DNA of 64,000 bases from an uncultured Clostridium sp. Its GTDB lineage: Bacteria > Bacillota > Clostridia > Clostridiales > Clostridiaceae. The notes under the pieces were generated by a model. The model was not told the origin of the DNA. It ran no database searches and worked only from the letters and a program-made list of their open reading frames with translations. The first letter of the stretch is position 1; each line of letters starts with the position of its first letter. Below are positions 16,910 to 25,834 of the stretch, piece after piece. Both the position numbers and the translations under genes were made by a program. The stretch is taken from assembly GCF_937920395.1 (NCBI RefSeq), contig NZ_CALEVF010000037.1, forward strand, positions 1 to 64,000, written 5' to 3'.

Positions 16910-18745
16910 TTGGTTAATGCTATTTATCTTTTAGGTTTTATAATGGTGTTACTTAGAATATCATCATTTTTTATGAGTCTACCAATTTTTTTCCCAACTG
17001 GTGCTCCTGTGATGCTTAAGGTTGGATTTTGTGTTGTATTCACTTTTATAATTATGCCTGGCATTAATTATCAAAATGTAAATTTAATTACTAACAATGC
17101 AACACTTATAATATTTGCATTATCAGAAGTTGTTACTGGTTTAATGCTTGGGTACTTAACAAAGTTTTGTTTTTACTCCGCGCAAATGGCTGGACAGCTT
17201 ATGGATTTTCAAATTGGATTTTCTATGATGAGCATGTTTGATCCAATATCTAATGATAACGTTACTTTGCTTGGAACTTTACTTTATAGAGTAAGTCTTG
17301 TAATGTTTTTTGTTGTGGATGGTCATCACATGCTAATAAGAGCGATTATTGACTCATTCAACAATGTGGAAATCGGAAAGTTTATACTCAATCAGCAGAC
17401 AGCTATGATGATGGTGAAAGTTTTTATAGAGTTTTTCACACTTGGGTTAAAAATAGCAATACCAATTATTTTAATAGTTATTATAACAGATTTGAGTATT
17501 GGACTTGTGTCAAGGACAGTACCACAATTAAATGTTATGATACTAGGTATGCCAATAAAGATAGTAATAGGACTCGCTTGTTTTTCTTTGGTGCTTCCAG
17601 CTGCTTTACAATTAATAGTGAATTCTTTCTATACTATTCCAGATATAATTAAGGGATTCTATAAAGTTATACCATTATTAATTTTTATTTCGGCGGATAG
17701 TGGTGAAAAAACTGAACAGGCTACTCCTAAAAAGAAAAGTGAATCAAAAAAAAAGGGTCAAGTTGCAAAAAGTAAGGAATTATCTTCTACAACTACATTG
17801 CTTACAGTAACACTTCTAATGATAACACTTGGGACTTATACTCTAGACAATTTAAAAGGAGTTGTAATTCTTTTCTTAAACAATTATTTAAATTTTACAC
17901 TTACTGAGTATACATTTAAAACTGTGCTACTTGTATCACTTATGAAATTTGGAATTTTAATTTTACCAATTGTAGTTCCTATTATGATCATGGGAATAGT
18001 TGCTAGTTTAATGCAATCTGGATTTATATTTACAGGGGAACCACTTAAACCAGATTTGAAAAAATTAAATCCTATAAGTGGATTTAAAAAAATGTTTTCT
18101 ATGAGATCAGTGGTGGATTTGATAAAAAATTTAGCAATAGTAACTATTATATCAATTATAGCTTATAAGTTTGTTAAAGCTAATTATATGGACATAATGA
18201 CCTATGGAAGTCTGAAGATAGAAGCTGTTTTGGCTGCATTTGGAAGTCTTGTAATAGATATATTTTTTAAAATAGCATTATTCATGCTTATAGTATCAAT
18301 AATTGATTTTTCTTATCAGAAATATAAACACAATAAAGAATTAAAAATGAGTATGCAGGAAATTAAGGAAGAATATAAGCAACAAGAAGGAGACCCTCAA
18401 ATTAAATCGAAAATCAGACAAAAGCAAAGAGAAATGGCATCAGGTAGAATGATGCAAGATGTACCTGATGCTACAGTTGTCATTACAAATCCAACTCACC
18501 TTGCCATAGCAATTAAATATGAGCAAGGCGGAGATGGAGCACCTATAGTTGTGGCTATGGGTGCAGATAATGTTGCTGTAAAAATAAAAGAAATTGCAAG
18601 TGAAAATGATATCCCAATTATTGAAAATAAACCTTTAGCAAGGTTAATATACAAGGAATTAGAGATAGGCTCAGAAATCCCAGCGGATATGTATCAAGCA
18701 GTAGCGGAGATATTAGCATTGGTATATAAACTGAAGAAAAAATAG
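16910..18745 (+). CDS. fliR-flhB: FliR-FlhB fusion export gate protein
   Basis: A single 611-residue protein joins two export gate subunits. Residues 1 to about 258 are FliR (six membrane helices; FQIGFSMMSMFDPISNDN). From about 262 the FlhB part begins with GEKTEQATPKKKSESKKKGQ and four membrane helices, then the cytoplasmic switch domain with the self-cleavage motif NPTH at 527-530. The start is a TTG at 16910, 8 bases after AGGTG. The fusion is known from other Clostridium species. Since FlhB cleaves itself at Asn-Pro, the mature complex would still release the C-terminal fragment. Confidence 0.96.
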   Translation: MVNAIYLLGFIMVLLRISSFFMSLPIFFPTGAPVMLKVGFCVVFTFIIMPGINYQNVNLITNNATLIIFALSEVVTGLMLGYLTKFCFYSAQMAGQLMDFQIGFSMMSMFDPISNDNVTLLGTLLYRVSLVMFFVVDGHHMLIRAIIDSFNNVEIGKFILNQQTAMMMVKVFIEFFTLGLKIAIPIILIVIITDLSIGLVSRTVPQLNVMILGMPIKIVIGLACFSLVLPAALQLIVNSFYTIPDIIKGFYKVIPLLIFISADSGEKTEQATPKKKSESKKKGQVAKSKELSSTTTLLTVTLLMITLGTYTLDNLKGVVILFLNNYLNFTLTEYTFKTVLLVSLMKFGILILPIVVPIMIMGIVASLMQSGFIFTGEPLKPDLKKLNPISGFKKMFSMRSVVDLIKNLAIVTIISIIAYKFVKANYMDIMTYGSLKIEAVLAAFGSLVIDIFFKIALFMLIVSIIDFSYQKYKHNKELKMSMQEIKEEYKQQEGDPQIKSKIRQKQREMASGRMMQDVPDATVVITNPTHLAIAIKYEQGGDGAPIVVAMGADNVAVKIKEIASENDIPIIENKPLARLIYKELEIGSEIPADMYQAVAEILALVYKLKKK

Positions 18746-18760
18746 TAAAGGATGATACTT

Positions 18761-20827
18761 GTGGCTGAAAAAGCAAAATTCAACATTAAAAATAATTTGG
18801 ATGTAATAGTACCTTTTGGTGTCATAGGGATAGTTTTAATGATAATTATTCCTTTACCACCAGCCCTTCTTGATGTAATAATTGCATTTAATATTACACT
18901 AGCAGTTGTGATTTTATTATTGACAATGTTTACAACAGAAGTTTTGCAATTTTCAGTGTTTCCAACCTTATTACTTATTACAACACTTTTAAGATTAGGC
19001 TTAAATATTTCATCTACTAGACTTGTATTAACGCAAGCTTATGCAGGTAATATAATTGAGGCCTTTGGTGAGTTTGTTGTTGGTGGTAATTATGTAGTTG
19101 GAATAATTATTTTCTTAATAATCATCATTATACAGTTTGTTGTTATTACAAGCGGTGCTGGTCGTGTATCAGAAGTATCTGCTAGATTTACACTAGACGC
19201 TATGCCAGGTAAACAAATGAGTATTGATGCTGATTTGAATGCAGGGGTTATAACTGAAGAACAGGCAAGAGAGAGAAGAACAAAACTACAAGATGAAGCT
19301 AGTTTCTATGGGGCGATGGATGGGGCTTCAAAGTTTGTAAAAGGAGATGCAATAGCAGGTATAATTATTACTATAATTAACATCTTCGGAGGTATAATTA
19401 TAGGCGTTGTAATGCTAGGCATGCCAATTGGGACTGCTGCAACGACTTATGTTAGGTTAACGGTAGGAGATGGGCTTGTAAGTCAGATTCCAGCTCTTTT
19501 AATATCAACTGCATCAGGTATTTTGGTTACTAGATCTAGTAGTACTACAAATTTAGGAACTCAAATAACAAAGCAACTTACTACATTTCCAAAGGCTATT
19601 GCTTTAGCATCAGTTGTGTTATTAGTTTTGGCTTGTATTCCAGGAATGCCACATTTTGTTTTCATAATACTTGCTATTGGTTTAGCAGCCAGTGCGTATT
19701 TCTTAAACAAGGATGAAAAAGATCAAAAAATTATACTAGCAGAGAATGTAGAACAAGAAAGTCATGAAACCGAAAATAGAGAACCGGAGAATGTAATGAA
19801 TTTGATTTCTGTGGAGCCTATGGAAATAGAGATAGGCTATGGTTTAATACCACTTGCAGATGAAGCTTCAGGAGGAGATTTATTACAAAGAATAGCATCA
19901 GTAAGAAGACAGTGCGCACTCGAGATGGGAATTGTTGTACAACCTATTAGAATTAAAGATAATTTGCAATTAAAAACAAATGAATACGTAGTTAAGATAA
20001 GAGGTACTGTAATAATTAAAGGCGAATTAATGCCAAGTATGCTACTTTGCATTGATCCAGGGTCTGAAGATATTACTATGCAAGGCATTAATACTGTTGA
20101 GCCAACATTTGGATTACCAGCAGTATGGATAAATAATGATCAAAGAGAAGATGCGGAAATTAAAGGATTAACAGTAGTAGATCCAACTACAGTAATGGTA
20201 ACTCATTTAACAGAAACTATTAAGAATCATGCTTTTGAGCTTCTTGGAAGACAAGAAACTAAGTTGTTAATTGATTCTGTAAAAGAAAAGTATAATACGG
20301 TAGTTGAAGAATTAATACCAGATCTTATGACTATTGGAGAAGTTCAAAAGGTTCTTCAAAGTCTTCTTAAGGAGAAGGTTGCTATAAAGGACATGGTAAC
20401 TATTTTAGAATCCCTAGCAGATAATGCTAGAGTAACTAAGGATACAGAAGTATTAACGGAATATGTACGTTTTTCACTTGGACGAAGCATTTGTAATGGA
20501 TTGGTTGATGAAAATGGAGTTATGACAATCATGACATTAACACCTGAAGTTGAGAATATTATATCTAATAATATTCAAAAATCAATACAAGGTTCGTTTC
20601 CGGCAGTAGATCCAGAGACTACAGGTAAAATATTAAATTCTATTAAAAATAATATTGATACAATATATTTTCATAATAACCAACCAGTTATACTAGTATC
20701 CCCAAAGATAAGACCAGCATTTAGACGGTTAATTGAAATGGTATTCCCTACAGTCACTGTGCTTTCTCTTAATGAGATACCAAACGAAGTTGAGATCAAA
20801 ACCGAAGGAGTTGTGACTCTACAATGA
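18761..20827 (+). CDS. flhA: Flagellar export gate protein FlhA
   Basis: Nonameric gate subunit that binds substrates, chaperones and FliH-FliI; 688 residues from GTG 18761. AAAGGATGA at 18747-18755 supports this start; the ATG at 18752 lies inside that site. Eight N-terminal membrane helices include the FHIPEP-family signature region (AEVSARFTLDAMPGKQMSID-like, seen as VSARFTLDAMPGKQMSIDAD). The cytoplasmic C-terminal domain fills residues about 330-688. flhF starts within the last four bases. Confidence 0.97.
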   Translation: MAEKAKFNIKNNLDVIVPFGVIGIVLMIIIPLPPALLDVIIAFNITLAVVILLLTMFTTEVLQFSVFPTLLLITTLLRLGLNISSTRLVLTQAYAGNIIEAFGEFVVGGNYVVGIIIFLIIIIIQFVVITSGAGRVSEVSARFTLDAMPGKQMSIDADLNAGVITEEQARERRTKLQDEASFYGAMDGASKFVKGDAIAGIIITIINIFGGIIIGVVMLGMPIGTAATTYVRLTVGDGLVSQIPALLISTASGILVTRSSSTTNLGTQITKQLTTFPKAIALASVVLLVLACIPGMPHFVFIILAIGLAASAYFLNKDEKDQKIILAENVEQESHETENREPENVMNLISVEPMEIEIGYGLIPLADEASGGDLLQRIASVRRQCALEMGIVVQPIRIKDNLQLKTNEYVVKIRGTVIIKGELMPSMLLCIDPGSEDITMQGINTVEPTFGLPAVWINNDQREDAEIKGLTVVDPTTVMVTHLTETIKNHAFELLGRQETKLLIDSVKEKYNTVVEELIPDLMTIGEVQKVLQSLLKEKVAIKDMVTILESLADNARVTKDTEVLTEYVRFSLGRSICNGLVDENGVMTIMTLTPEVENIISNNIQKSIQGSFPAVDPETTGKILNSIKNNIDTIYFHNNQPVILVSPKIRPAFRRLIEMVFPTVTVLSLNEIPNEVEIKTEGVVTLQ

Positions 20828-22071
20828 TTATAAAACGTTATATCGTTAAAACCATGAATGAAGCTATGACAAGAATAAGATATGAACTAGGTAAGGATGC
20901 AGTAATTATAAGTCAAAGAAAAATTAGAAAGCCAGGAATAAAGGGATTATTCACTAGCAAGCTTATTGAAGTTACTGCTGCAGTTGAAAATCAAATCGAT
21001 GATAAGGAACAAAATGTTGTAAATAGTAATATTCTAAATAATAATAATAATAAATTAAGTAGTATGGAATTAAGTAGTATTGAAGCAATTAAAAAAGTTG
21101 TGCAACAAGAAAATGCAATTAAAGATGATTCTAGGCAGAGTCAAAAACAAAATAGTGTAGTACATAAAATTTCAAATCAGGTTGAGGAAAAAAACGATAA
21201 TAGTAGTGATAATTATTCAGATAAATTAATGAGTGAAATGATAAAAATGAAAACTATGATCGGAAAACTCTCTCAGGAGAGAGAACTTTCACATTCAGAC
21301 AAGCCTTACGATAATCAGAAAAATGATATAGAAAAGATATTACGTGAAAATGATGTAGATAGTGAAAACATTGAAAATATAATGATGGAAATTGAGAATA
21401 ATACAAATGATGTGACATATTTAGAAAAATTAAAAATTGTATTAAAAGATATGATTCATGTGATTAAGCCAAAACTTCAAGGTAGAATAGTGCTTGTAGG
21501 TCCAACAGGTGTAGGAAAAACTACTACCATAGCAAAACTTGCAGGTAGACTTGCTCTAGTTGAGGGGAAAAAGGTAGGACTGATTACTGTAGACACTTAT
21601 AGAATAGGTGCAGTAGAGCAACTCAAAACTTATGCTGATATTATGAACTTGCCTTTTAAGGTTGTATATAATATGAATGATATGGATGATGCAATAGAAA
21701 CTATGAGTGAATGTGAGGTTGTTTTAATTGATACTACAGGAAGAAGTAGTAAAAATAGAATGCAAATAGCTGAACTTCGAACTTTTGTAGAAAAAGCTGA
21801 TACAAAAAATATTCAGTTGGTGTTGAGTGCTACAACGAAGAATAAAGACTTAAAATATATTATTGAAGGATACCAAATTTTGAATTATAATAGTATAATA
21901 GTAACTAAATTAGATGAAACTTCCACATATGGATCTATACTAAATATATTAGAAACTGCTAAAATACCGCTTAGTTTTGTGTCAACCGGTCAGAATGTAC
22001 CTGATGATATTAAAGAGTTATCTGTTGACTCAATTATTAACCTTATATTGGGAGAGGATACGATATGTTAG
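20824..22071 (+). CDS. flhF: Flagellar placement GTPase FlhF
   Basis: SRP-type GTPase that sets flagellar position and number; 415 residues. The N-terminal B domain (1 to about 135) is Asn/Gln/Lys-rich. The NG domain holds GPTGVGKT at 226-233, VDTYRIGAVEQLKTYAD, IDTTGRS and TKLDETSTYG. It overlaps flhA by 4 bases and flhG by 7, so the three are translationally coupled. Confidence 0.96.
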   Translation: MIIKRYIVKTMNEAMTRIRYELGKDAVIISQRKIRKPGIKGLFTSKLIEVTAAVENQIDDKEQNVVNSNILNNNNNKLSSMELSSIEAIKKVVQQENAIKDDSRQSQKQNSVVHKISNQVEEKNDNSSDNYSDKLMSEMIKMKTMIGKLSQERELSHSDKPYDNQKNDIEKILRENDVDSENIENIMMEIENNTNDVTYLEKLKIVLKDMIHVIKPKLQGRIVLVGPTGVGKTTTIAKLAGRLALVEGKKVGLITVDTYRIGAVEQLKTYADIMNLPFKVVYNMNDMDDAIETMSECEVVLIDTTGRSSKNRMQIAELRTFVEKADTKNIQLVLSATTKNKDLKYIIEGYQILNYNSIIVTKLDETSTYGSILNILETAKIPLSFVSTGQNVPDDIKELSVDSIINLILGEDTIC

Positions 22072-22922
22072 ACCAAGCACAAAGACTTAGGCAAATGGCG
22101 AATGATGGTAACGAAGTAAGTTTGCAGCCAAGAATTATAACTGTTACATCAGGTAAAGGTGGAGTAGGCAAAAGTAATATAGTGGTAAATTTGTCTATAG
22201 CACTACAGAAAATGGGGAAAAAAGTTATGATTTTTGATGCAGATATTGGCATGGGAAATGATGATATTATAATGGGGTGTTTGTCTAAATATAATGTATT
22301 TGATGTTATATGCAATGATAAGGAAATTGAAGATGTTGTTGTAACTGGGCCATATGGTGTAAAACTTCTTCCAGGAGGATCTGCGCTTACAAAAGTTGAG
22401 GATTTAACAGAAATTCAAAGAGATAAATTTTTAAAAAAGCTTACAGCTTTAACAGGGCTTGATTATATAATAATGGATACTGGAGCAGGTGTAAATAAAA
22501 GCGTTTTGGGATTTATTGCTTGCTGTGAAGATTTAATAATTGTAACAACACCTGAACCTACTTCACTTACAGATGCATATAGTTTACTCAAGGCTGTTAA
22601 TCATTTTAAAATTAAGAATTCTGCAAAAGTTATAATAAATAGGTCACTCGACAATAATGAAGCTAATTTGACCTTTAATAAATTTAATAATGCTGTTATT
22701 AAATTTCTAAATATGGAAATAGAATACCTTGGTAAAATTGGGGAAGATAAAAAATTAGCTTATGCAGTAAGGCAACAACAACCTGTAATTGTAAGTTATC
22801 CGAATTCTGAGGTATCTAAGGATATAAATAAAATTGCAAGTAAAATTGAGGGCACGATAGACAAATCAAGTAATATTGGAGTAGAGGGGTTATTTAAGAA
22901 AATTTTCAGCATTTTTTCATAA
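22065..22922 (+). CDS. flhG: MinD/ParA-family ATPase FlhG (FleN, YlxH)
   Basis: ATPase partner of FlhF that stimulates its GTPase and limits flagellar number; 285 residues. The deviant Walker A GKGGVGKS is at residues 30-37, followed by IFDADIGMGNDDIIMG and YIIMDTGAGVNKS. The N-terminal LDQAQRLRQMA helix is the FlhG-specific activator of FlhF. Confidence 0.95.
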   Translation: MLDQAQRLRQMANDGNEVSLQPRIITVTSGKGGVGKSNIVVNLSIALQKMGKKVMIFDADIGMGNDDIIMGCLSKYNVFDVICNDKEIEDVVVTGPYGVKLLPGGSALTKVEDLTEIQRDKFLKKLTALTGLDYIIMDTGAGVNKSVLGFIACCEDLIIVTTPEPTSLTDAYSLLKAVNHFKIKNSAKVIINRSLDNNEANLTFNKFNNAVIKFLNMEIEYLGKIGEDKKLAYAVRQQQPVIVSYPNSEVSKDINKIASKIEGTIDKSSNIGVEGLFKKIFSIFS

Positions 22923-22934
22923 GGGGTTGTAGTA

Positions 22935-23579
22935 GTGATTAAAGTTGATTTTAAATTAAACAAAAAATTGGAAATATTGATTAATGAAAAATATTTTAAT
23001 AGCAACATACAAGATATAACAGAGGACTATATAGCAATTAGTATTCCTTCGAGTGCTGGTGAATATGTTCCATTGTCAAAGGGGTCTATTATAGATGTAC
23101 TTTATTATGCAGAAGAAAATCTTTATAAATTTAAATCAATAATAATAGGACGTAAATTTGAGAATATACCTATTTTACTCATAGCAAAACCTGAGCAAGT
23201 AAAAAGGATTCAGAGAAGACGATATGTTAGAGTACCATTAGTAAAAACTGCTAAATACATAAATCTTAAAAATGAACCCAAAGTAAATCTTAGCACAATT
23301 GATGATAGTAAATATTTAAAAGCAGTACTTGTTGATTTAAGTGGTGGTGGCATGAGGGTTAAGGTGTCTGAGAAAATCAGTCCTAACGATTTTTTATTTA
23401 TATCATTAACTGTTAATGATGAAGAGGTACTTATTGTGGGACAAACAAAGAGGATAATGAAAGACGATGAGGGTAGATTTATTTGTGGTCTTAGTTTTGA
23501 GTTTTTAGATAACGGAACACGTGAGCAACTTATTAAATATATTTTTCAACTTATGAGAAATCAAATGAAAAAAATTTGA
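22935..23579 (+). CDS. PilZ-domain flagellar brake protein (YcgR/YpfA-like)
   Basis: A 214-residue protein with an N-terminal YcgR-N (PilZN) domain and a C-terminal PilZ domain. The c-di-GMP binding residues are intact: RRRYVR at 94-99 and DLSGGG at 134-139. Proteins of this build slow the motor or alter export when c-di-GMP is high. The location between flhG and fliA ties it to flagellar control. Start is a GTG at 22935 after AAGGGG. Confidence 0.93.
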   Translation: MIKVDFKLNKKLEILINEKYFNSNIQDITEDYIAISIPSSAGEYVPLSKGSIIDVLYYAEENLYKFKSIIIGRKFENIPILLIAKPEQVKRIQRRRYVRVPLVKTAKYINLKNEPKVNLSTIDDSKYLKAVLVDLSGGGMRVKVSEKISPNDFLFISLTVNDEEVLIVGQTKRIMKDDEGRFICGLSFEFLDNGTREQLIKYIFQLMRNQMKKI

Positions 23580-23591
23580 GGAGGTTTTAGA

Positions 23592-24323
23592 ATGTCCATA
23601 GCTAAAGCAGATGATATAAGAGAGCAGATTGTAAAAAAACACATACCTTTAGTCAAATACATTGCTTCTAGAGTAATTATTGGAAAAACTAAATATGTTG
23701 AATATGAAGACTTAATTAGTTATGGTATGCTAGGACTTATGGACGCTTTAGGAAAATATGATGCTACTAAAGGTATGAAGTTTTCAAGTTATGCATCAAT
23801 AAGAATAAAAGGTGCTATGATAGATGAGCTTAGGCGTAATAGCCCAATATCTAAGGGAGCTATGGATAAGCTTAACAGATATAACGAAGCAATTGAGAGG
23901 CTTCAGAAATGCTTGTATCGTGAACCAACAAACCACGAAATTGCAACTGAACTTGGTATTACAATAAATGAAGTTGCAAGAATTGAAAATAATATAAATT
24001 ATATATCGGTAGTTTCGCTTGAAGATTTAATCTTTTCTGAAGAGGATGATATGCCACTTAGTGGTACTATTAAAGATAATAGTAGTCCAAGCCCTGAGGA
24101 AGCATTAGAAGAAAAAGAGCAAATTGAATATTTGGCTGTTGGTATTGAAAATCTTAAAGAGAAGGATAAAATGGTTTTAACTTTATATTATTATGAAGGT
24201 CTTACATTAAAAGAAATAGGAAGTATTTTAAATGTGTCTGAATCACGAGTTTGTCAACTACACAGTAGAGCACTTATAAACCTAAGAAAGGCATTAGTAA
24301 AACTAAAATATGATGTATCATAG
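23592..24323 (+). CDS. fliA: Flagellar sigma factor FliA / SigD (sigma-28)
   Basis: RNA polymerase sigma factor for late flagellar genes; 243 residues. Region 2 is YEDLISYGMLGLMDALGKYD, then SYASIRIKGAMIDELRR; region 4 is YYYEGLTLKEIGSILNVSES, then RVCQLHSRALINLRK. AGGAGG lies before the ATG. It probably drives the flagellin genes at the left of the window. Its anti-sigma factor FlgM is not in the window. Confidence 0.97.
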   Translation: MSIAKADDIREQIVKKHIPLVKYIASRVIIGKTKYVEYEDLISYGMLGLMDALGKYDATKGMKFSSYASIRIKGAMIDELRRNSPISKGAMDKLNRYNEAIERLQKCLYREPTNHEIATELGITINEVARIENNINYISVVSLEDLIFSEEDDMPLSGTIKDNSSPSPEEALEEKEQIEYLAVGIENLKEKDKMVLTLYYYEGLTLKEIGSILNVSESRVCQLHSRALINLRKALVKLKYDVS

Positions 24324-24370
24324 AATTAATATATATTAATAATTTATTTTTAAGATCTGGAGTGAATTAT

Positions 24371-24829
24371 ATGGCAGGATTATTGATTTTTATTGGACTA
24401 ATTCTTATAATTTTAAATGTATTATCTATAAAAAAGCAAAATAAGTCTTTTAATGGAGTACTAGGGAATGCTATTGGAAATATACAAGATGATGATATTA
24501 GGATAGGAGAACTTAGAGCGGAGTTTTCTGAAAGCATTTTAGAACTCCAAAGTGAAATAATGGGTATTAAGGAACTTATGGAAAAAAACAATGAAATTCA
24601 TAAAAACAATGAAGAAAAGTACGATAATAAAGATAAGCGAATTGTTAAAGATGATACTAAACTAGAAAATGAGAATGAAATTTTGGATGCACCGCGCAAT
24701 AATAGTAGTGAAAAAGTTGATGAAATAAAAAGGTTATTTAGTGAAGGCTCATCTACTGATGAAGTTTGTGAAATATTGCATTTAGGTAAGGGGGAAGTAC
24801 TATTAATAAAGGATTTATATATAAGATAA
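24371..24829 (+). CDS. SwrB/YlxL-like membrane protein
   Basis: About 152 residues from the ATG at 24371, which follows GGAGTGA; the GTG at 24362 overlaps that site. One N-terminal membrane helix (AGLLIFIGLILIILNVLSI) is followed by a charged helical region and a C-terminal helix-turn-helix-like end (IKRLFSEGSSTDEVCEIL, then GKGEVLLIKDLYIR). The same build and position, directly after sigD, is seen in B. subtilis SwrB, which activates flagellar export assembly. Function is inferred from this architecture and context. Confidence 0.72.
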   Translation: MAGLLIFIGLILIILNVLSIKKQNKSFNGVLGNAIGNIQDDDIRIGELRAEFSESILELQSEIMGIKELMEKNNEIHKNNEEKYDNKDKRIVKDDTKLENENEILDAPRNNSSEKVDEIKRLFSEGSSTDEVCEILHLGKGEVLLIKDLYIR

Positions 24830-25026
24830 AAAAATTAATAGACTTTTTAAGTGATAGGAAACTTTTGATAGGAATAGGAATTGGTTTAATTATGGCATGT
24901 TGTTTACTCGCTGGTTCAAAGATAAATTATGAAATGAGTAAAGGACAAATTGAAATTAAGGCAAATGGATATGGTATGCGTTACCCAGATGAAATGCCAA
25001 TAATTATTAAGGATGTGAAAAAATGA
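24802..25026 (+). CDS. Small membrane protein between swrB-like gene and flgF; possible ATT start
   Basis: An open frame ends at TGA 25024-25026 and reads as a convincing protein: basic N-terminus, one membrane helix (KLLIGIGIGLIMACCLLAGS) and a tail MSKGQIEIKANGYGMRYPDE. No ATG or GTG start precedes the helix in frame. An ATT at 24802, 6 bases after GGGGGA, would give 74 residues; a TTG at 24865 is the only ordinary alternative, with AGGAA just 4 bases before it. The frame fills the gap before flgF exactly and overlaps its ATG in an ATGA. The tail resembles short proteins often labelled MltG-like in Clostridia, but catalytic residues are absent. Function unknown. Confidence 0.65.
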   Translation: MNKGFIYKIKKLIDFLSDRKLLIGIGIGLIMACCLLAGSKINYEMSKGQIEIKANGYGMRYPDEMPIIIKDVKK

Positions 25027-25805
25027 TTAGAGCCTTATACACAGCAGTTACAGGTCTCATAACTGGAGAAGCTAAACAAAGCACTGTAACTAATAATATA
25101 GCAAATTCCAATACAAACGGATATAAAGCTGAAAATCTTTCTATCAAGTCATTTGATGATGTTTTAATACAAAATTATGATAAAACTGTAAATGGTAAAA
25201 ATGTTAAAACCATTCTTGGCTCTCTAAGTCAGGGAAGTCAAATCGATGCTACAAATACAGATTTTACTGAAGGGGTTTTACAGACAACGGATAAATCTAC
25301 AGATTTTGCAATTGATGGAAAGGGATTTTTTACAGTCCAAAGAGATAATGGCATAAATACTAAAAACTATTATACAAGAACTGGTGATTTTCATATAGAT
25401 GGAAGTGGATATTTAGTAACAGATAGTGGAGATAAGGTTTTAGGTAAAAATACAGCAACTAATGCAATAGAACCAATATTTGTTGGTGATGGTAAACTTA
25501 AATCTGATAAATACGGAAATATTAGTGTTAATGGTAAAAATCAATATAAATTTGATTTAGTTGACTTTAAAGATTATAATACTGTTAAAAAAGTTGGAGA
25601 TAACTTATATGATGCAGCAAATCCCATTCAAAATGCAAATGTTAGTGTAAGGCAAGGATCTCTTGAAAAATCTAATGTTAATGTTACAAGCGAAATGGTA
25701 AATATGATGGAAATCATGAGAAATTTTGAAAGCAATCAAAAAGTCATACAAGCTATTGATGAGACTTTAGGTAAAGCTGTAAATGAAGTAGGCACAGTAA
25801 AATAA
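25023..25805 (+). CDS. flgF: Flagellar distal-rod type protein FlgF
   Basis: A 260-residue rod/hook family protein. The N-terminus has VTNNIANSNTNGYKAENLSI, the middle TDFAIDGKGFFTVQRDNG, and the C-terminus NVTSEMVNMMEIMRNFESNQ. It comes before a second paralogue and is closest to FlgF/FlhO; the labels FlgF and FlgG cannot be separated with certainty in this family by eye. It overlaps the preceding small gene by 4 bases. Confidence 0.88.
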   Translation: MIRALYTAVTGLITGEAKQSTVTNNIANSNTNGYKAENLSIKSFDDVLIQNYDKTVNGKNVKTILGSLSQGSQIDATNTDFTEGVLQTTDKSTDFAIDGKGFFTVQRDNGINTKNYYTRTGDFHIDGSGYLVTDSGDKVLGKNTATNAIEPIFVGDGKLKSDKYGNISVNGKNQYKFDLVDFKDYNTVKKVGDNLYDAANPIQNANVSVRQGSLEKSNVNVTSEMVNMMEIMRNFESNQKVIQAIDETLGKAVNEVGTVK

Positions 25806-25834
25806 AAAATACGAATGGGAGGGAGTGGTAGCAG

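Noticed and set aside
16910..18745. FliR-FlhB fusion as a sequencing error removing a stop codon
   Set aside because: The frame is open with normal codon use throughout, the linker is plausible, and the same fusion is known in other Clostridium genomes.
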